A stretch of DNA of 64,000 bases from positions 1,048,501 through 1,112,500 of the forward strand of contig NZ_CP146609.1 in assembly GCF_037094465.1 (NCBI RefSeq), written 5' to 3'. The notes under the pieces were generated by a model. That model had not been told where the DNA came from. It made no database searches and saw only the letters and a program-made list of their open reading frames with translations. This DNA is from Pseudodesulfovibrio sp. 5S69. Lineage in GTDB: Bacteria; Desulfobacterota; Desulfovibrionia; Desulfovibrionales; Desulfovibrionaceae. A program made the position numbers and the translations under genes. How positions within the stretch are numbered: the stretch's first letter is position 1; each line of letters starts with the position of its first letter. Below are positions 49,366-57,701 of this stretch, in pieces.

Positions 49366-51135
49366 TTAAGCGATAAGGTGCAAACCCTGATCGGAAGTAA
49401 TTACCCGTTCCCCGACGGATTGCACGTCCCGGGCCATTGTGCCCGCATCCTGCGTACGCATGGAGCGCATGTGGTTGCGCATGGCGATCATGGCCTCCCG
49501 TTCGCGGGACAGATTGTGCTCGCTTTCACCGAACCAGTTGTTGAAGTTCTGGTTGTCGGCGAGCCCGGCCTGGACGTCCAGCTTGTCTACCTTCAGGCCT
49601 TGAGATTCCAAGGATTGCTTAATGATATGAAGGTGGTCCGTGATGATCTTGTGGGCGTCGGAATTCTCGGCGCGGATGGTCGCGCTGACCTCCTTGCCCT
49701 GGACGGAGAGGACGATGGACAGCTTGCCCAGGTTCTCGGGAGTGAGCTGCAAGGTGAGCTGCTTGGCCCCGTTTTGCAGGGTCTTGAGCACGGCCTGATC
49801 GACCTGCTTCATGACCTTGGGGGCGGAAACTTTTTCCCAGGCCTTGGCCGAGGCGTTGTTGGCGGAGGCCTGTTGGGAGAGGACGGTCTTGGTCGCGGAA
49901 GTGGTTGCCTCGGTCTTTACCTTGGCTGAAGAATCCTTACCCTGGGTTCCGTCCTCGCGGACCTTGTCGAAGAAGTTGTTCCACTTGCGGTCGTGCTCGG
50001 CCTCGGGGTCCAGGTCCGTGTCGGCGTTCTGGTCCTGGGCCGTGGCGTCGGCCTTGATCTCGACCGTGTCCACGGCGGACTGCTGAGCCTGGCGGCGGAC
50101 CGTATTGTCGGACTGGGCGTCCTTGCGTTCCCGGAAAGCCTGGGCCAGCTCCTCGCGGACGTTGGTGTCGGGCTTTTCCTCGGCCACGCGAGGCTTGAGG
50201 TCAATGGCCTGGTCGACCTGCAGGGCCGCCGAGGTCGCCTTGTGGGCGTCGCCCATGATCGAGGCGAAGGCCTTGCCCACGGCCTTGACCAGCTTCTGGT
50301 CCTTCCTGTCCAGCCCGGCCAGGTCCTGGCGGATCTGGGTGAAGGCCTGCTTCATGTCCTTGGGCAGGGTATTGGTCGAAAAGAGTTCCTGGACCTGGGT
50401 GGCGAATTCCTTGGACAGGCCCATGGAGGAGACGAAGGCCTCGACCTCGTCTTTGGTGAACAGGGTCTGCTGGTCCTCGGGCATGGCGGCGATCTTGGCC
50501 TCCATCTGGTCGAGGACCTTGCCGAACTGTCCCTTCTCCAACTGGCCGATGAGCTTGGCGGATTCCTTTTCGGTGAAGCCGAGCTTGCCGAAGAAGGCGG
50601 CCAGGGAGGCCTTCTTCTCGTCACTCAGATCGGTTTCGCGGGCAGCGGCGATCTTCTTGGCCACGGTGGAGACGAACTGGCCCCAGGTCATGCCTTCCTC
50701 GGAGTTGACCCGGTCCTCGATGGCCGCGATCTCCTCGTCGGACATGCCGTATTCCTTGAGGTCGTCCCGGACACCGTCCAGGTCCTCGCTGGTCATGCGG
50801 CTTTCGAGGTCCTTCTCCTCGGCCTTTTCCTCGGCCTTGGGGGCCACCTTCGGGGCCTTGGTCCCGGCCGCGTTGGTGGTGGTTTCCTCTTCTTCCTCTT
50901 CCCGGATGCCGGGGGCGGAGTCGAGCATCTGTTGTTCGCTGGTCACCGGGGACATGGACAGTTCGTCCTCGACCATCTCGGTGTGCTCGTTGAACAGATC
51001 GGCGAACCGGGTGCTCTTCTCGTCCTTGGCGTCGGCGAGAGCGGACTGGCTGGCGCCCTTGCTCCTGGTGGCCAGTTGGACCAGCTTGGCGGCTTCGGAA
51101 GCGGCTTCTGCGGCGGTGCCGGGAATATTTTGCAT
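49366..51135 (-). CDS. fliK: Flagellar hook-length control protein FliK
   Basis: The 589-residue protein is mostly hydrophilic and helical, with an EF-hand-like helical middle rich in Lys/Asp/Glu. Its C terminus is the conserved Flg_hook domain (LQNGAKQLTLQLTPENLGKL, SIVLSVQGKEVSATIRAENS, HLHIIKQSLESQGLKVDKLD). FliK measures hook length and switches export to filament proteins. The ATG at 51135 has GGAGGAG upstream. A sigma-54-like promoter lies just before it. flgD and flgE follow in order. Confidence 0.9.
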   Translation of the reverse strand: MQNIPGTAAEAASEAAKLVQLATRSKGASQSALADAKDEKSTRFADLFNEHTEMVEDELSMSPVTSEQQMLDSAPGIREEEEEETTTNAAGTKAPKVAPKAEEKAEEKDLESRMTSEDLDGVRDDLKEYGMSDEEIAAIEDRVNSEEGMTWGQFVSTVAKKIAAARETDLSDEKKASLAAFFGKLGFTEKESAKLIGQLEKGQFGKVLDQMEAKIAAMPEDQQTLFTKDEVEAFVSSMGLSKEFATQVQELFSTNTLPKDMKQAFTQIRQDLAGLDRKDQKLVKAVGKAFASIMGDAHKATSAALQVDQAIDLKPRVAEEKPDTNVREELAQAFRERKDAQSDNTVRRQAQQSAVDTVEIKADATAQDQNADTDLDPEAEHDRKWNNFFDKVREDGTQGKDSSAKVKTEATTSATKTVLSQQASANNASAKAWEKVSAPKVMKQVDQAVLKTLQNGAKQLTLQLTPENLGKLSIVLSVQGKEVSATIRAENSDAHKIITDHLHIIKQSLESQGLKVDKLDVQAGLADNQNFNNWFGESEHNLSREREAMIAMRNHMRSMRTQDAGTMARDVQSVGERVITSDQGLHLIA

Positions 51136-51160
51136 ACTTTTCTCCTCCGGCACATAACCA

Positions 51161-51177
51161 ATCAAAAGCCGTGCCAA
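51161..51177 (-). promoter_or_regulatory. Candidate sigma-54 promoter of the fliK-flgD-flgE operon
   Basis: The minus strand reads TTGGCACGGCTTTTGAT. The -24 part TTGGCACG is full consensus and the -12 part is TTGAT instead of TTGCA, one change at the critical C. Spacing is correct. The transcript would begin near 51150, 15 nt before the ATG, with the ribosome-binding site included. Confidence 0.55.
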
Positions 51178-51263
51178 CGGAAAAAAGTCTTTATGTCGTT
51201 AAGTTAACAGTGTTCAGAGGGGGGAAGAAATGACCGCATCGGCCCAATCGGTGACCAGGGGGG

Positions 51264-52670
51264 CTAGCCGCAGACGCTGACCAACCGTTCCAGCAATGTC
51301 AGGACGTGCGCCCAGGCCCGGGGGGAGTAGTCGTTGTTTTCCAGGTACATGTGTGCGAACCCGGTGAACGGCCGGGCCATGGCCGGGCTGCCGGCCCAGA
51401 AGGACGTGTCCAGGGCGGTGCCGGAGCGCAGGCCGAGCTTGAACCGGCGGCCCATTTCGGGGATGTGGGCGAGCAGGCTTTCGGCCTCTTCGGATGCGCC
51501 ATGGGTGAGCCCGGTCCACGCCTCGGCGGTCCGGCGATCCTCCCACAGTCCGAACAGCCCGCCGAAGGCGGCCTGCCAGAAGCGCGAGGCGAGCCGTTCC
51601 GCGTCCGGCACGGCAGGGTCGAGCCGTTTCAGGTGGTACAGGCCGAGATCGGACCGGCCCGTCTCGAAAAGGGTCAGGCCGGGCAGTTCCAGGCGGGCCA
51701 GCCGGTCGCCGTCCGCGCCCGAGGTCAGCCGCTTGGCCAATCCGGCCACCCGTCCGGGCTTGAACGGTTCGTGGCAGAGCAGGGAGTCCTCGGTGCATTG
51801 CCAGCACCCCCTGGCGCAGGGCAGGTCGGCGCGGAGGACGTAGTGGCCGGGGGAGAGGGGGCCGGTCTCCCACGGGTTGACGTTGCCCATGGACAGGTTC
51901 AGGCACTTGAGCCCGGTCCAGGCGGCCAGGTGCATGGGGCCGGTGTCCGGGGTGATGAACAGCCCGAGCGTCTGGCCCACGGCCCCGAATTCGTCCAGCC
52001 CCAGGGTGCCGCACAGATTCAGGGCCGGGCCCTTGGCCAGCCCGGCCACCTTGGCGCCGAGGCCCTTCTCCGCCGGGCCGCCGAAGAGCACGGTGCGCAG
52101 GCCGCGCCCGTGGAGTTCGTCCACCAGCCTGGCCCAGAACGCGGCCGTGGGGCGTTTGGCCGGGTCGCTGGCCCCGAGGAACAGCCCCACCTTGTTGGAG
52201 CCGGGCAGGGTCCGGGGCAGGGAGAACCGGGTGGCGGCGATGTCGGCAAAGGGCACGGTGTCCAGGCCGTTCAACTCGCCCCAGTGGAAGCGGTTGTACA
52301 GGTTGTTGCGCACCAGAGAGGTCCGGTAGAGTTGCCAGTCGCCGTGCACGTGCCGGGTGCCGTCTCCGGCCTGGACCGGCCCGAACTTGGCTTCGGCCCT
52401 GACCCGCCCGGCGAGCACGGCGGCCTTCTCCTGGATGGACAGGTTCAGGACCAGCTCGTAGTCGTGCTTCTCCAGGTGGGCGGCCCCGGACCACGGGAAA
52501 TAGGTGGCCGCCGGAGAGAGGCGCATGAGCGGTCCGTAAAAGGCCTCCTCGGCGGCCACGAAGATGGGGTGGCCGGGGTGGCGGCGGGCCAGCCAGAGCA
52601 TCAGCGGAAAGGAGAGGATCAGGTCCCCCATGCGCTGCATCTGCAATATGAGGATCGGTTTCTTGGCCAT
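51264..52670 (-). CDS. Glycosyltransferase family 9 (heptosyltransferase-like)
   Basis: The 468-residue protein shows the GT9 pattern: ILILQMQRMGDLILSFPLML at the start, LGASDPAKRPTAAFWARLVD mid-protein, FGGPAEKGLGAKVAGL and the C-terminal donor site LFITPDTGPMHLAAWTGL. Such enzymes add heptose or a similar sugar to lipopolysaccharide core or proteins. After residue 300 it has a Cys-rich segment (CARGCWQCTEDSLLC) and a long extra tail not usual for heptosyltransferases. It starts 3 bp after the CgeB-like gene ends and lies next to fliK, so flagellin or cell-surface glycosylation is a reasonable guess. Confidence 0.88.
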   Translation of the reverse strand: MAKKPILILQMQRMGDLILSFPLMLWLARRHPGHPIFVAAEEAFYGPLMRLSPAATYFPWSGAAHLEKHDYELVLNLSIQEKAAVLAGRVRAEAKFGPVQAGDGTRHVHGDWQLYRTSLVRNNLYNRFHWGELNGLDTVPFADIAATRFSLPRTLPGSNKVGLFLGASDPAKRPTAAFWARLVDELHGRGLRTVLFGGPAEKGLGAKVAGLAKGPALNLCGTLGLDEFGAVGQTLGLFITPDTGPMHLAAWTGLKCLNLSMGNVNPWETGPLSPGHYVLRADLPCARGCWQCTEDSLLCHEPFKPGRVAGLAKRLTSGADGDRLARLELPGLTLFETGRSDLGLYHLKRLDPAVPDAERLASRFWQAAFGGLFGLWEDRRTAEAWTGLTHGASEEAESLLAHIPEMGRRFKLGLRSGTALDTSFWAGSPAMARPFTGFAHMYLENNDYSPRAWAHVLTLLERLVSVCG

Positions 52671-52673
52671 ACC

Positions 52674-53888
52674 CTACCCGAAGGTCTTGCGCATGGCCTC
52701 CATGAGAAAGGTCATGCGGTGGTCGTAGGTGTGCTCGGCCAGGACCCGCCTGCGCGCCGCGGCGGCCACCTGGGCGCGCGCCGCCGGGTCGGCCAGGTAG
52801 CGCTCCACCAGTTCGGGGATCTCGTCCGGGTTCGCGTAGCAGACGATCTCGGTGCCGGGCTCAAACAGGTCCTCCACCTGGCGGCGGTGGTCCGTGAGCA
52901 GGAAGGCGTTGCAGCAGGGCACGTCGAAGACCCGCTGGTTGACCGCGCCCTTCATCTGCTGACTGGTGCAGTTGAAGTTGATCTCGCTTGCGGGATAGAA
53001 GTCGGGCAGGTCTTCGTAATAGGACAGCTCCGGGTGGTAGCGCCAGCCGCTCTGCGCGGAGAACAGCTCCTGCCAGCCGGTGTCGCCCACGATGAGCGGG
53101 GAAAAGGGCAGGATGCGGGATACGCAGTCGAGGCGGTAGAGCAGGGTGGCCTGCCAGGTGATGAAGGTCTCGAAGGCCAGCTCGCGGCCGGGATCGCCGA
53201 ATGCCTTGTACGCGGCGCGGACCTCGGGGAAGTGTTCGGCCATGAACGGCCCGGCCTGCTGCGCGTCGGACAGGGCAAAGGCCTTGGCCACCTCCATGGC
53301 CGCCCGGAAGAGGTGTTCGGACGGGTTGGCCGCACGGGCGCGCATCAGGGTCTTGGTCAGCATGGAGTTGCCCACGAAGGAGATGGACGCGCGCCACGCC
53401 TCCACCGGCCTGTCGCGGTGCGGCACGAGCCGGGTCGGGTCCGCGCCCAGCGGCAGGTGGAAGACGTGCTCGAAGCCCATGTCCGAGAGCGGGGCCACGG
53501 TGTCCAGGTCCCAGGTGAACAGGGCGGTGCGGGGTTCGAGCAGGTGCTTGTAGACCCCGAGGATCAGGTGCGGGTTGTCCACGAACCAGGAGGCCAGGGG
53601 CAGGTCGTACTTGGTCAGCAGGGAGGCGAGGACGCCCTCGCGGTCCACGCCCAGGTGGTTGACCGTGAGCACGAAGTCCGGGCGGAAGGTCTCGAAGGCT
53701 TCGGTCATGGCGGCCACGAACTCGTCGAGGTCCATCTCCCTGGTCCCGAAGTCCAGGAGCAGGTGTTCCACGCCGAGCCGTTCGCAGGCGGCCGCAAGCT
53801 CGCCGATGAGGAAATACTGGCTGGTGAGCAGCAGGATGCGCGGGGACGCGCCCCGGAATCTGGGCCAATTGGTCGGGGATGCTTGCAT
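52674..53888 (-). CDS. CgeB-like glycosyltransferase (DUF3880 type)
   Basis: The 404-residue protein has an N-terminal Rossmann-like half (RILLLTSQYFLIGELAAACE, FVLTVNHLGVDREGVLASLL, PLASWFVDNPHLIL) and a C-terminal GT-B half (EINFNCTSQQMKGAVNQRVF, DVPCCNAFLLTDHRRQVEDL, FEPGTEIVCYANPDEIPELV). This is the layout of CgeB/DUF3880 transferases found in surface polysaccharide and flagellin glycosylation loci. No membrane segments. It is paired with the GT9 gene downstream and lies close to fliK. Confidence 0.87.
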   Translation of the reverse strand: MQASPTNWPRFRGASPRILLLTSQYFLIGELAAACERLGVEHLLLDFGTREMDLDEFVAAMTEAFETFRPDFVLTVNHLGVDREGVLASLLTKYDLPLASWFVDNPHLILGVYKHLLEPRTALFTWDLDTVAPLSDMGFEHVFHLPLGADPTRLVPHRDRPVEAWRASISFVGNSMLTKTLMRARAANPSEHLFRAAMEVAKAFALSDAQQAGPFMAEHFPEVRAAYKAFGDPGRELAFETFITWQATLLYRLDCVSRILPFSPLIVGDTGWQELFSAQSGWRYHPELSYYEDLPDFYPASEINFNCTSQQMKGAVNQRVFDVPCCNAFLLTDHRRQVEDLFEPGTEIVCYANPDEIPELVERYLADPAARAQVAAAARRRVLAEHTYDHRMTFLMEAMRKTFG

Positions 53889-53922
53889 GATTCCCTTCTC
53901 TATCGGCCGGGTGGGCTTTTGT

Positions 53923-55344
53923 CTACAGGTCCCGGTCCCGGCAGTCGCCGTCCTTGGAGCGGTACATGGCCTGATCCGCCCGGAGGGTCATGGATTCCAG
54001 GGTGTCGCCCGCCTCGAACCGGGCCAGGCCGTGGCTGAAGGTCACCGGGATGGCCCGCTCCTCGTCCGCCAGGGCGCGGGCCACGCGCTCGGCCAGGGCC
54101 TCGGCCTCCGCGAGCCCTCCGTCCATGAGGATCAGAAACTCGTCCCCGCCCCAGCGGGCCAGGGTGTCCGAGGGCCGGATGATTCGTCGGGTGGCGGCGG
54201 CCACATCCTTGAGCACGTCGTCCCCGGCCAGATGGCCGTGCTCGTCGTTGATGGCCTTGAACTTGTTCAGATCGATGATGATCGCCGAGAAAGGCGTACC
54301 GTAGCGGTCCGCCTTGTAGGCGAACTGTTCGAAGGCCTCTTCCAGGGCGCGGCGGTTGGCCGCTCCGGTGAGCGGATCGGTCTTGGCCAGCTTTTCCAGG
54401 CGGCCCTGGTAGTGGTTGATGGTGATGGAGCAGAGCACGATGATCAGGATGGAGGCGAGCAGGCCGATGAGCACGGTGCGCGCGAGGTTGTCGCGGGCCG
54501 AGGCCAGGGCCGAGGACTCGCTCTGCTCCACGATCAGGAACCATTTCAGCTCCGGGATGTACCGGGTGGACAGCAGGTAGTGCTCGCCGTTCCAGTCGTA
54601 CTGGAAGCTGCGCGAGTCGTCGCGGGGCACGAGGATGGCCGGGGCTACGTCGCGGATGCCCCCGGCCTTGGTGATGTAGTAGCGCTCGATGCGGGATTTG
54701 TCGCGGTGGACCTGGACCAGGCCGTCCTGGTCCACCAGGTAGACCTCGCGGTGGTAGTCGCGGCGGGCCTTTTCGAGCAGGCCGGTGACCCGGTCGATGT
54801 TCACGCCCACCCCGGCCACGCCCAGGAGCCTGCCGTTTTCGTCCTCCACCCGGAAGTTGACGAAGATGGTCAGTTGGCCGCCCTCGGCCTGGTTGGTGTC
54901 CACGTCCAGGGCGAACTCCACGTCCTTGCGGACGAAGGCGTAGTACCACACGTCGTGCGGGTCGCGCGGACCGACCTTCTTCAGGATGCCGTCCTGGTAA
55001 TAGTAGTTGTCGCTCTTGGCCGAGACGAAGAAGGTGGTCAGGAACCCGTATTTGTCGCGCAGGTCGGACAGGTAGCGGGTGATGGCCCCGAGGTCCTTCT
55101 CCCCGGAATCAATCCAGTTCTTGAGAAAGGCGTCGTTGGCCATGGAGGTGGAGACCAGGATGGGCCGGAGCATGTCCGCGTGGACTTCGGAGTAGATGTT
55201 CTTGCCGGTCAGGGGCAGGGAGGAGTTGAGCAGCTCCTCCCGGACCGTGGCCCGGGTGAAGGCGTAGTTGATCAGGCTGGTCGCCAGGAAGGCTACAAGC
55301 AGGATCAGGGTCAGAGCGGTAATGAGTTTGGTCTTGACGGACAT
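53923..55344 (-). CDS. Membrane diguanylate cyclase with periplasmic Cache-like sensor
   Basis: The 473-residue protein has an N-terminal helix (LITALTLILLVAFLATSLIN), a periplasmic double-Cache region (about 35-280) with TFFVSAKSDNYYYQDGILKK and VGVNIDRVTGLLEKARRDYH, a second helix (TVLIGLLASILIIVLCSITI) and a C-terminal GGDEF domain (LTGAANRRALEEAFEQFAYK; the active site WGGDEFLIL near residue 397). It should make cyclic di-GMP from GTP in response to an external signal. There is no RxxD inhibitory site right before GGDEF that I can see (the residues are SDTLAR). The location next to flagellar genes fits a motility switch. Confidence 0.92.
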   Translation of the reverse strand: MSVKTKLITALTLILLVAFLATSLINYAFTRATVREELLNSSLPLTGKNIYSEVHADMLRPILVSTSMANDAFLKNWIDSGEKDLGAITRYLSDLRDKYGFLTTFFVSAKSDNYYYQDGILKKVGPRDPHDVWYYAFVRKDVEFALDVDTNQAEGGQLTIFVNFRVEDENGRLLGVAGVGVNIDRVTGLLEKARRDYHREVYLVDQDGLVQVHRDKSRIERYYITKAGGIRDVAPAILVPRDDSRSFQYDWNGEHYLLSTRYIPELKWFLIVEQSESSALASARDNLARTVLIGLLASILIIVLCSITINHYQGRLEKLAKTDPLTGAANRRALEEAFEQFAYKADRYGTPFSAIIIDLNKFKAINDEHGHLAGDDVLKDVAAATRRIIRPSDTLARWGGDEFLILMDGGLAEAEALAERVARALADEERAIPVTFSHGLARFEAGDTLESMTLRADQAMYRSKDGDCRDRDL

Positions 55345-55384
55345 GGAGGCAGTGTAGGCAAGGAGCCGCCCGGAGGCAACCGGG

Positions 55385-55849
55385 CTAGAGTTCGTCGGAA
55401 TCCAGGATGATGGTCACCGGGCCCCAATTGGTGAAGTCCAGGTGCATTTCGGCTCCGAAGCGGCCCGTGGCGAATCCGGCCGGTGCCAGCTTGCGGGCGT
55501 CCTCGACGAACCGTTCGAACAGGGACTCGGCGATGTAGGGGTGGCAGGCGTCGGTGAACGAGGGCCGCCGCCCCTTCTTGCAGTCCGCGTAGAGCGTGAA
55601 CTGGGAGACAAGCATCAGGTCGCCCTGAATGTCCGTAAGCGACAGGTTCAGCTTGCCGTTGTCATCCGGGAAAATGCGCAAGTTGAAGAGCTTGTCGAGC
55701 ATCTTGCGCCAAGCCGGGGTCTCGGGAAAGTCCGCCCTGTCCCGGCCGCCGAAGCCCACGAGCACGAGCAGGCCGGTGCCGATCTCGCCGACCGTGGTGC
55801 CGTTGATGCGGACGCAGGCGTCGGACACCCGCTGGATGACCATGCGCAC
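55385..55849 (-). CDS. dtd: D-aminoacyl-tRNA deacylase
   Basis: The 154-residue protein removes D-amino acids (and glycine from tRNA-Ala) from mischarged tRNA. Both family motifs are present: SQFTLYADCKKGRRPSF near residue 80 and the C-terminal NWGPVTIILDS (NxGPxT). Length matches the family. The start is GTG, giving MRMVIQRVSDACVRI; an ATG two codons later is possible. It begins 2 bp after the small membrane-protein gene, so the two are in one transcript. Confidence 0.95.
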   Translation of the reverse strand: MRMVIQRVSDACVRINGTTVGEIGTGLLVLVGFGGRDRADFPETPAWRKMLDKLFNLRIFPDDNGKLNLSLTDIQGDLMLVSQFTLYADCKKGRRPSFTDACHPYIAESLFERFVEDARKLAPAGFATGRFGAEMHLDFTNWGPVTIILDSDEL

Positions 55850-55851
55850 GG

Positions 55852-56121
55852 CTAGCCTTCGCCGCCCGTCGGCACTTGCGGGGCGGACTGCTCAACGCCG
55901 GACGGGCGGCAGCCGAACTCGTTCTGCCGGCTGCACCCCCGGTACATGGTCCCGAACACGAAGAAGCAGACAAAGGCCACGAAGGCGATGCCGCTCAGGA
56001 TGCGCCTGGGGTTGGTCCGGGCATCCTTGGGGATGAGCAGGGAAGTCATGATCTTCCCGTAGGACATGCCATTGATCTCGCCGCGTTTTTCGCCCTGTTT
56101 TCCGTCTTTGTTCCCGACCAT
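55852..56121 (-). CDS. Small single-span membrane protein of unknown function
   Basis: The 89-residue protein has a charged cytoplasmic start (MVGNKDGKQGEKRGEINGMS), one membrane helix (RILSGIAFVAFVCFFVFGTM) and a short Cys-containing tail (YRGCSRQNEFGCRPSGVEQS). Its ATG overlaps the TAA of queD by one base, so it is translationally coupled. I do not recognise it. Its place between queD and dtd suggests no clear function. Confidence 0.75.
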   Translation of the reverse strand: MVGNKDGKQGEKRGEINGMSYGKIMTSLLIPKDARTNPRRILSGIAFVAFVCFFVFGTMYRGCSRQNEFGCRPSGVEQSAPQVPTGGEG

Positions 56122-56501
56122 TACTCTTCCCAGTAGGTGGCCTTGGACGTGTTGTTTTCCGAGACCGAGACCTCCACCAGGGAGACGTTCTCCGGCAGGG
56201 TGCCCTTGAGGTTGCGGAAGATGAACATGGCCAGGTTCTCGGAGGAGGGATTGATCTCCTTGAAGCACTCCACCTCGTTCAGGTGGGTGTGGTCGAGGCG
56301 GTTCAGCACGGCTTTGGTGCGGTCCTTCAATTCCTTGAAATCCACAAGGTACTGGACCTTGGGGTCCAGGGTGTCGCCCTCGACCACCACCTCCACGCCG
56401 AAGTTGTGGCCGTGCATGTTCTCGCACTTGCCGCAGTAGTTGCGCAGCTGATGCGAGGCCGAAAATTCCTGGGCGATGGTCAGTTTCCATTTGCCGGGCA
56501 T
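56121..56501 (-). CDS. queD: 6-carboxy-5,6,7,8-tetrahydropterin synthase
   Basis: The 126-residue protein is in the PTPS/QueD family: FSASHQLRNYCGKCENMHGH contains the zinc histidines and the catalytic CxxxHGH cysteine that distinguishes the QueD group, followed by VDFKELKDRTKAVLNRLDHT, HLNEV and NPSSENLAMFIF. It converts dihydroneopterin triphosphate to carboxytetrahydropterin, an early step to queuosine in tRNA. The ATG overlaps the upstream TAA by one base. No queC or queE is in the window. Confidence 0.92.
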   Translation of the reverse strand: MPGKWKLTIAQEFSASHQLRNYCGKCENMHGHNFGVEVVVEGDTLDPKVQYLVDFKELKDRTKAVLNRLDHTHLNEVECFKEINPSSENLAMFIFRNLKGTLPENVSLVEVSVSENNTSKATYWEE

Positions 56502-56860
56502 TATCTGGACTCCTTGTATTCGTGCGGCCGCATGCCGTTCCCCTGGAACGCCTCGGCCGGATACTTTCTCTCGTTGATCTCGCATTTTTCGTGGGCGGCC
56601 GCAACCAGATCGATGCCCGTTTCGTCGGCCAGGCGGACCAGGTAGATGAGCACGTCGGCCAGCTCCTCGGCCACGGCCTGTTTGCGCTTGCCCGCGACCT
56701 CCCGGCTCTCCTCCGGGGTCAGCCACTGGAACAGCTCGTTCAGTTCCCCGACCTCGCCGGTCAGGGCCATGACCAGGTTCTTGGGCGTCTGGTGCTTCTG
56801 CCAGTTGCGGTCCTCGACGAATCTGCGATGCCGCTCGTTGAGTTCTTCCAGGGAATCCAT
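56501..56860 (-). CDS. MazG-like nucleotide pyrophosphohydrolase
   Basis: The 119-residue protein has the MazG/dCTPase fold with metal-binding acidic residues in ALTGEVGELNELFQWL and EELADVLIYLVRLADETGID, about 30 residues apart. Members hydrolyse non-canonical or dCTP-type nucleotides to the monophosphate and pyrophosphate. The N-terminal phrase RRFVEDRNWQKHQTPKNLVM resembles the RS21-C6-like dCTP pyrophosphatase branch. Its stop overlaps the queD start (TAATG). It heads the short coupled run MazG-queD-small protein-dtd. Confidence 0.9.
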   Translation of the reverse strand: MDSLEELNERHRRFVEDRNWQKHQTPKNLVMALTGEVGELNELFQWLTPEESREVAGKRKQAVAEELADVLIYLVRLADETGIDLVAAAHEKCEINERKYPAEAFQGNGMRPHEYKESR

Positions 56861-56930
56861 GTACTCTCTCGTGGTTGATCGGTTCGGCGGCCGTCTCCGA
56901 CGGGCCGCCCGGGCGGTAAGAGCCGTCCCG

Positions 56931-57542
56931 CTATTTCTTCTTCCCCAGCAGTTCCTCGCGCAGCTTGCGGGCCAGCTCCTCGCGGGCCGGTTCCAGGCCC
57001 TCGCGGTAGCCCTGGGCGTCGCCGTATTCGAAGAAGGTCCGGTAGTGGCCGTGCACGGACTTGACCGGGTGGGCGTGACGCACGGGACACCAGTATTGTT
57101 CGGTGCGCGCGGCGACCTCGCGGACGTAGGCTATGACGCCGTTGAAGTAGCCGCAGTACATGCAGTTCATCTTTTCCAGCCAGTTCAGGTAGCCGAGGTG
57201 CTGGCGGTCGATGACCACGTAGTCCCGCCGCCGGGCAAAGGGGATGCCGTAGACCGGGAAGCAGATGTATTGGTAGACGGAGACCACCAGGTCCATGATC
57301 ACGCAGGGGATGAGCGCACCCCAGATGAGCGGGATGGTCAGGATGATCAGCGGGCCGGAGTCGTAGACGTAGTCCAGCCACTTCTTCAGGAATTCGCTCT
57401 GCCTGGCCTTGACCTCGCGGGTGAAGCTGATCTTGCGTCGCTTGATGGTGTATTCGAGGCCCTCGCGCTTGGCGCGCAGCTCCTGTTCCAGTTCTCCCTC
57501 CAGTTCCTCGATTTTCTGCAGCAGTTCGTTGACTCGGCTCAT
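56931..57542 (-). CDS. Membrane protein with Cys/His-rich segment, function unknown
   Basis: From ATG 57542 (AAGGA just upstream) the protein has 203 residues. A coiled-coil start (LLQKIEELEGELEQELRAKR) is followed by two or three hydrophobic segments (PLIILTIPLIWGALIPCVIM, DLVVSVYQYICFPVYG). A conserved-looking Cys/His block then reads KMNCMYCGYFNGVIAYVREV, AARTEQYWCPVRHAH, with HGHYRTFFEYGD after it. The CxxC...C...HxH layout suggests metal binding, but I cannot name the function. Longer starts add a Pro/Arg-rich leader. It is 70 bp upstream of the MazG gene on the same strand. Confidence 0.8.
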   Translation of the reverse strand: MSRVNELLQKIEELEGELEQELRAKREGLEYTIKRRKISFTREVKARQSEFLKKWLDYVYDSGPLIILTIPLIWGALIPCVIMDLVVSVYQYICFPVYGIPFARRRDYVVIDRQHLGYLNWLEKMNCMYCGYFNGVIAYVREVAARTEQYWCPVRHAHPVKSVHGHYRTFFEYGDAQGYREGLEPAREELARKLREELLGKKK

Positions 57543-57647
57543 GCGTCCTTCCCGGCGATTATGGGGTTGCGTGTGTCGAAGCGGGGGGCGCTTCGGGGCT
57601 TGGTCCATGGTGCATGGTGGGCGAGCGCGGCGCGGTTTGTCAACCAA

Positions 57648-57677
57648 CAAAAAACGGCCCCGCCGTGGCGGGGCCGT
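57648..57677 (-). terminator. Rho-independent terminator after the PEP-CTERM gene
   Basis: ACGGCCCCGCC and its perfect complement flank a two-base loop. On the minus strand six T follow, 24 bp after the stop at 57702. Confidence 0.9.
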
Positions 57678-57701
57678 GACATTCGGTCGGAGCCGGGGCG
57701 G

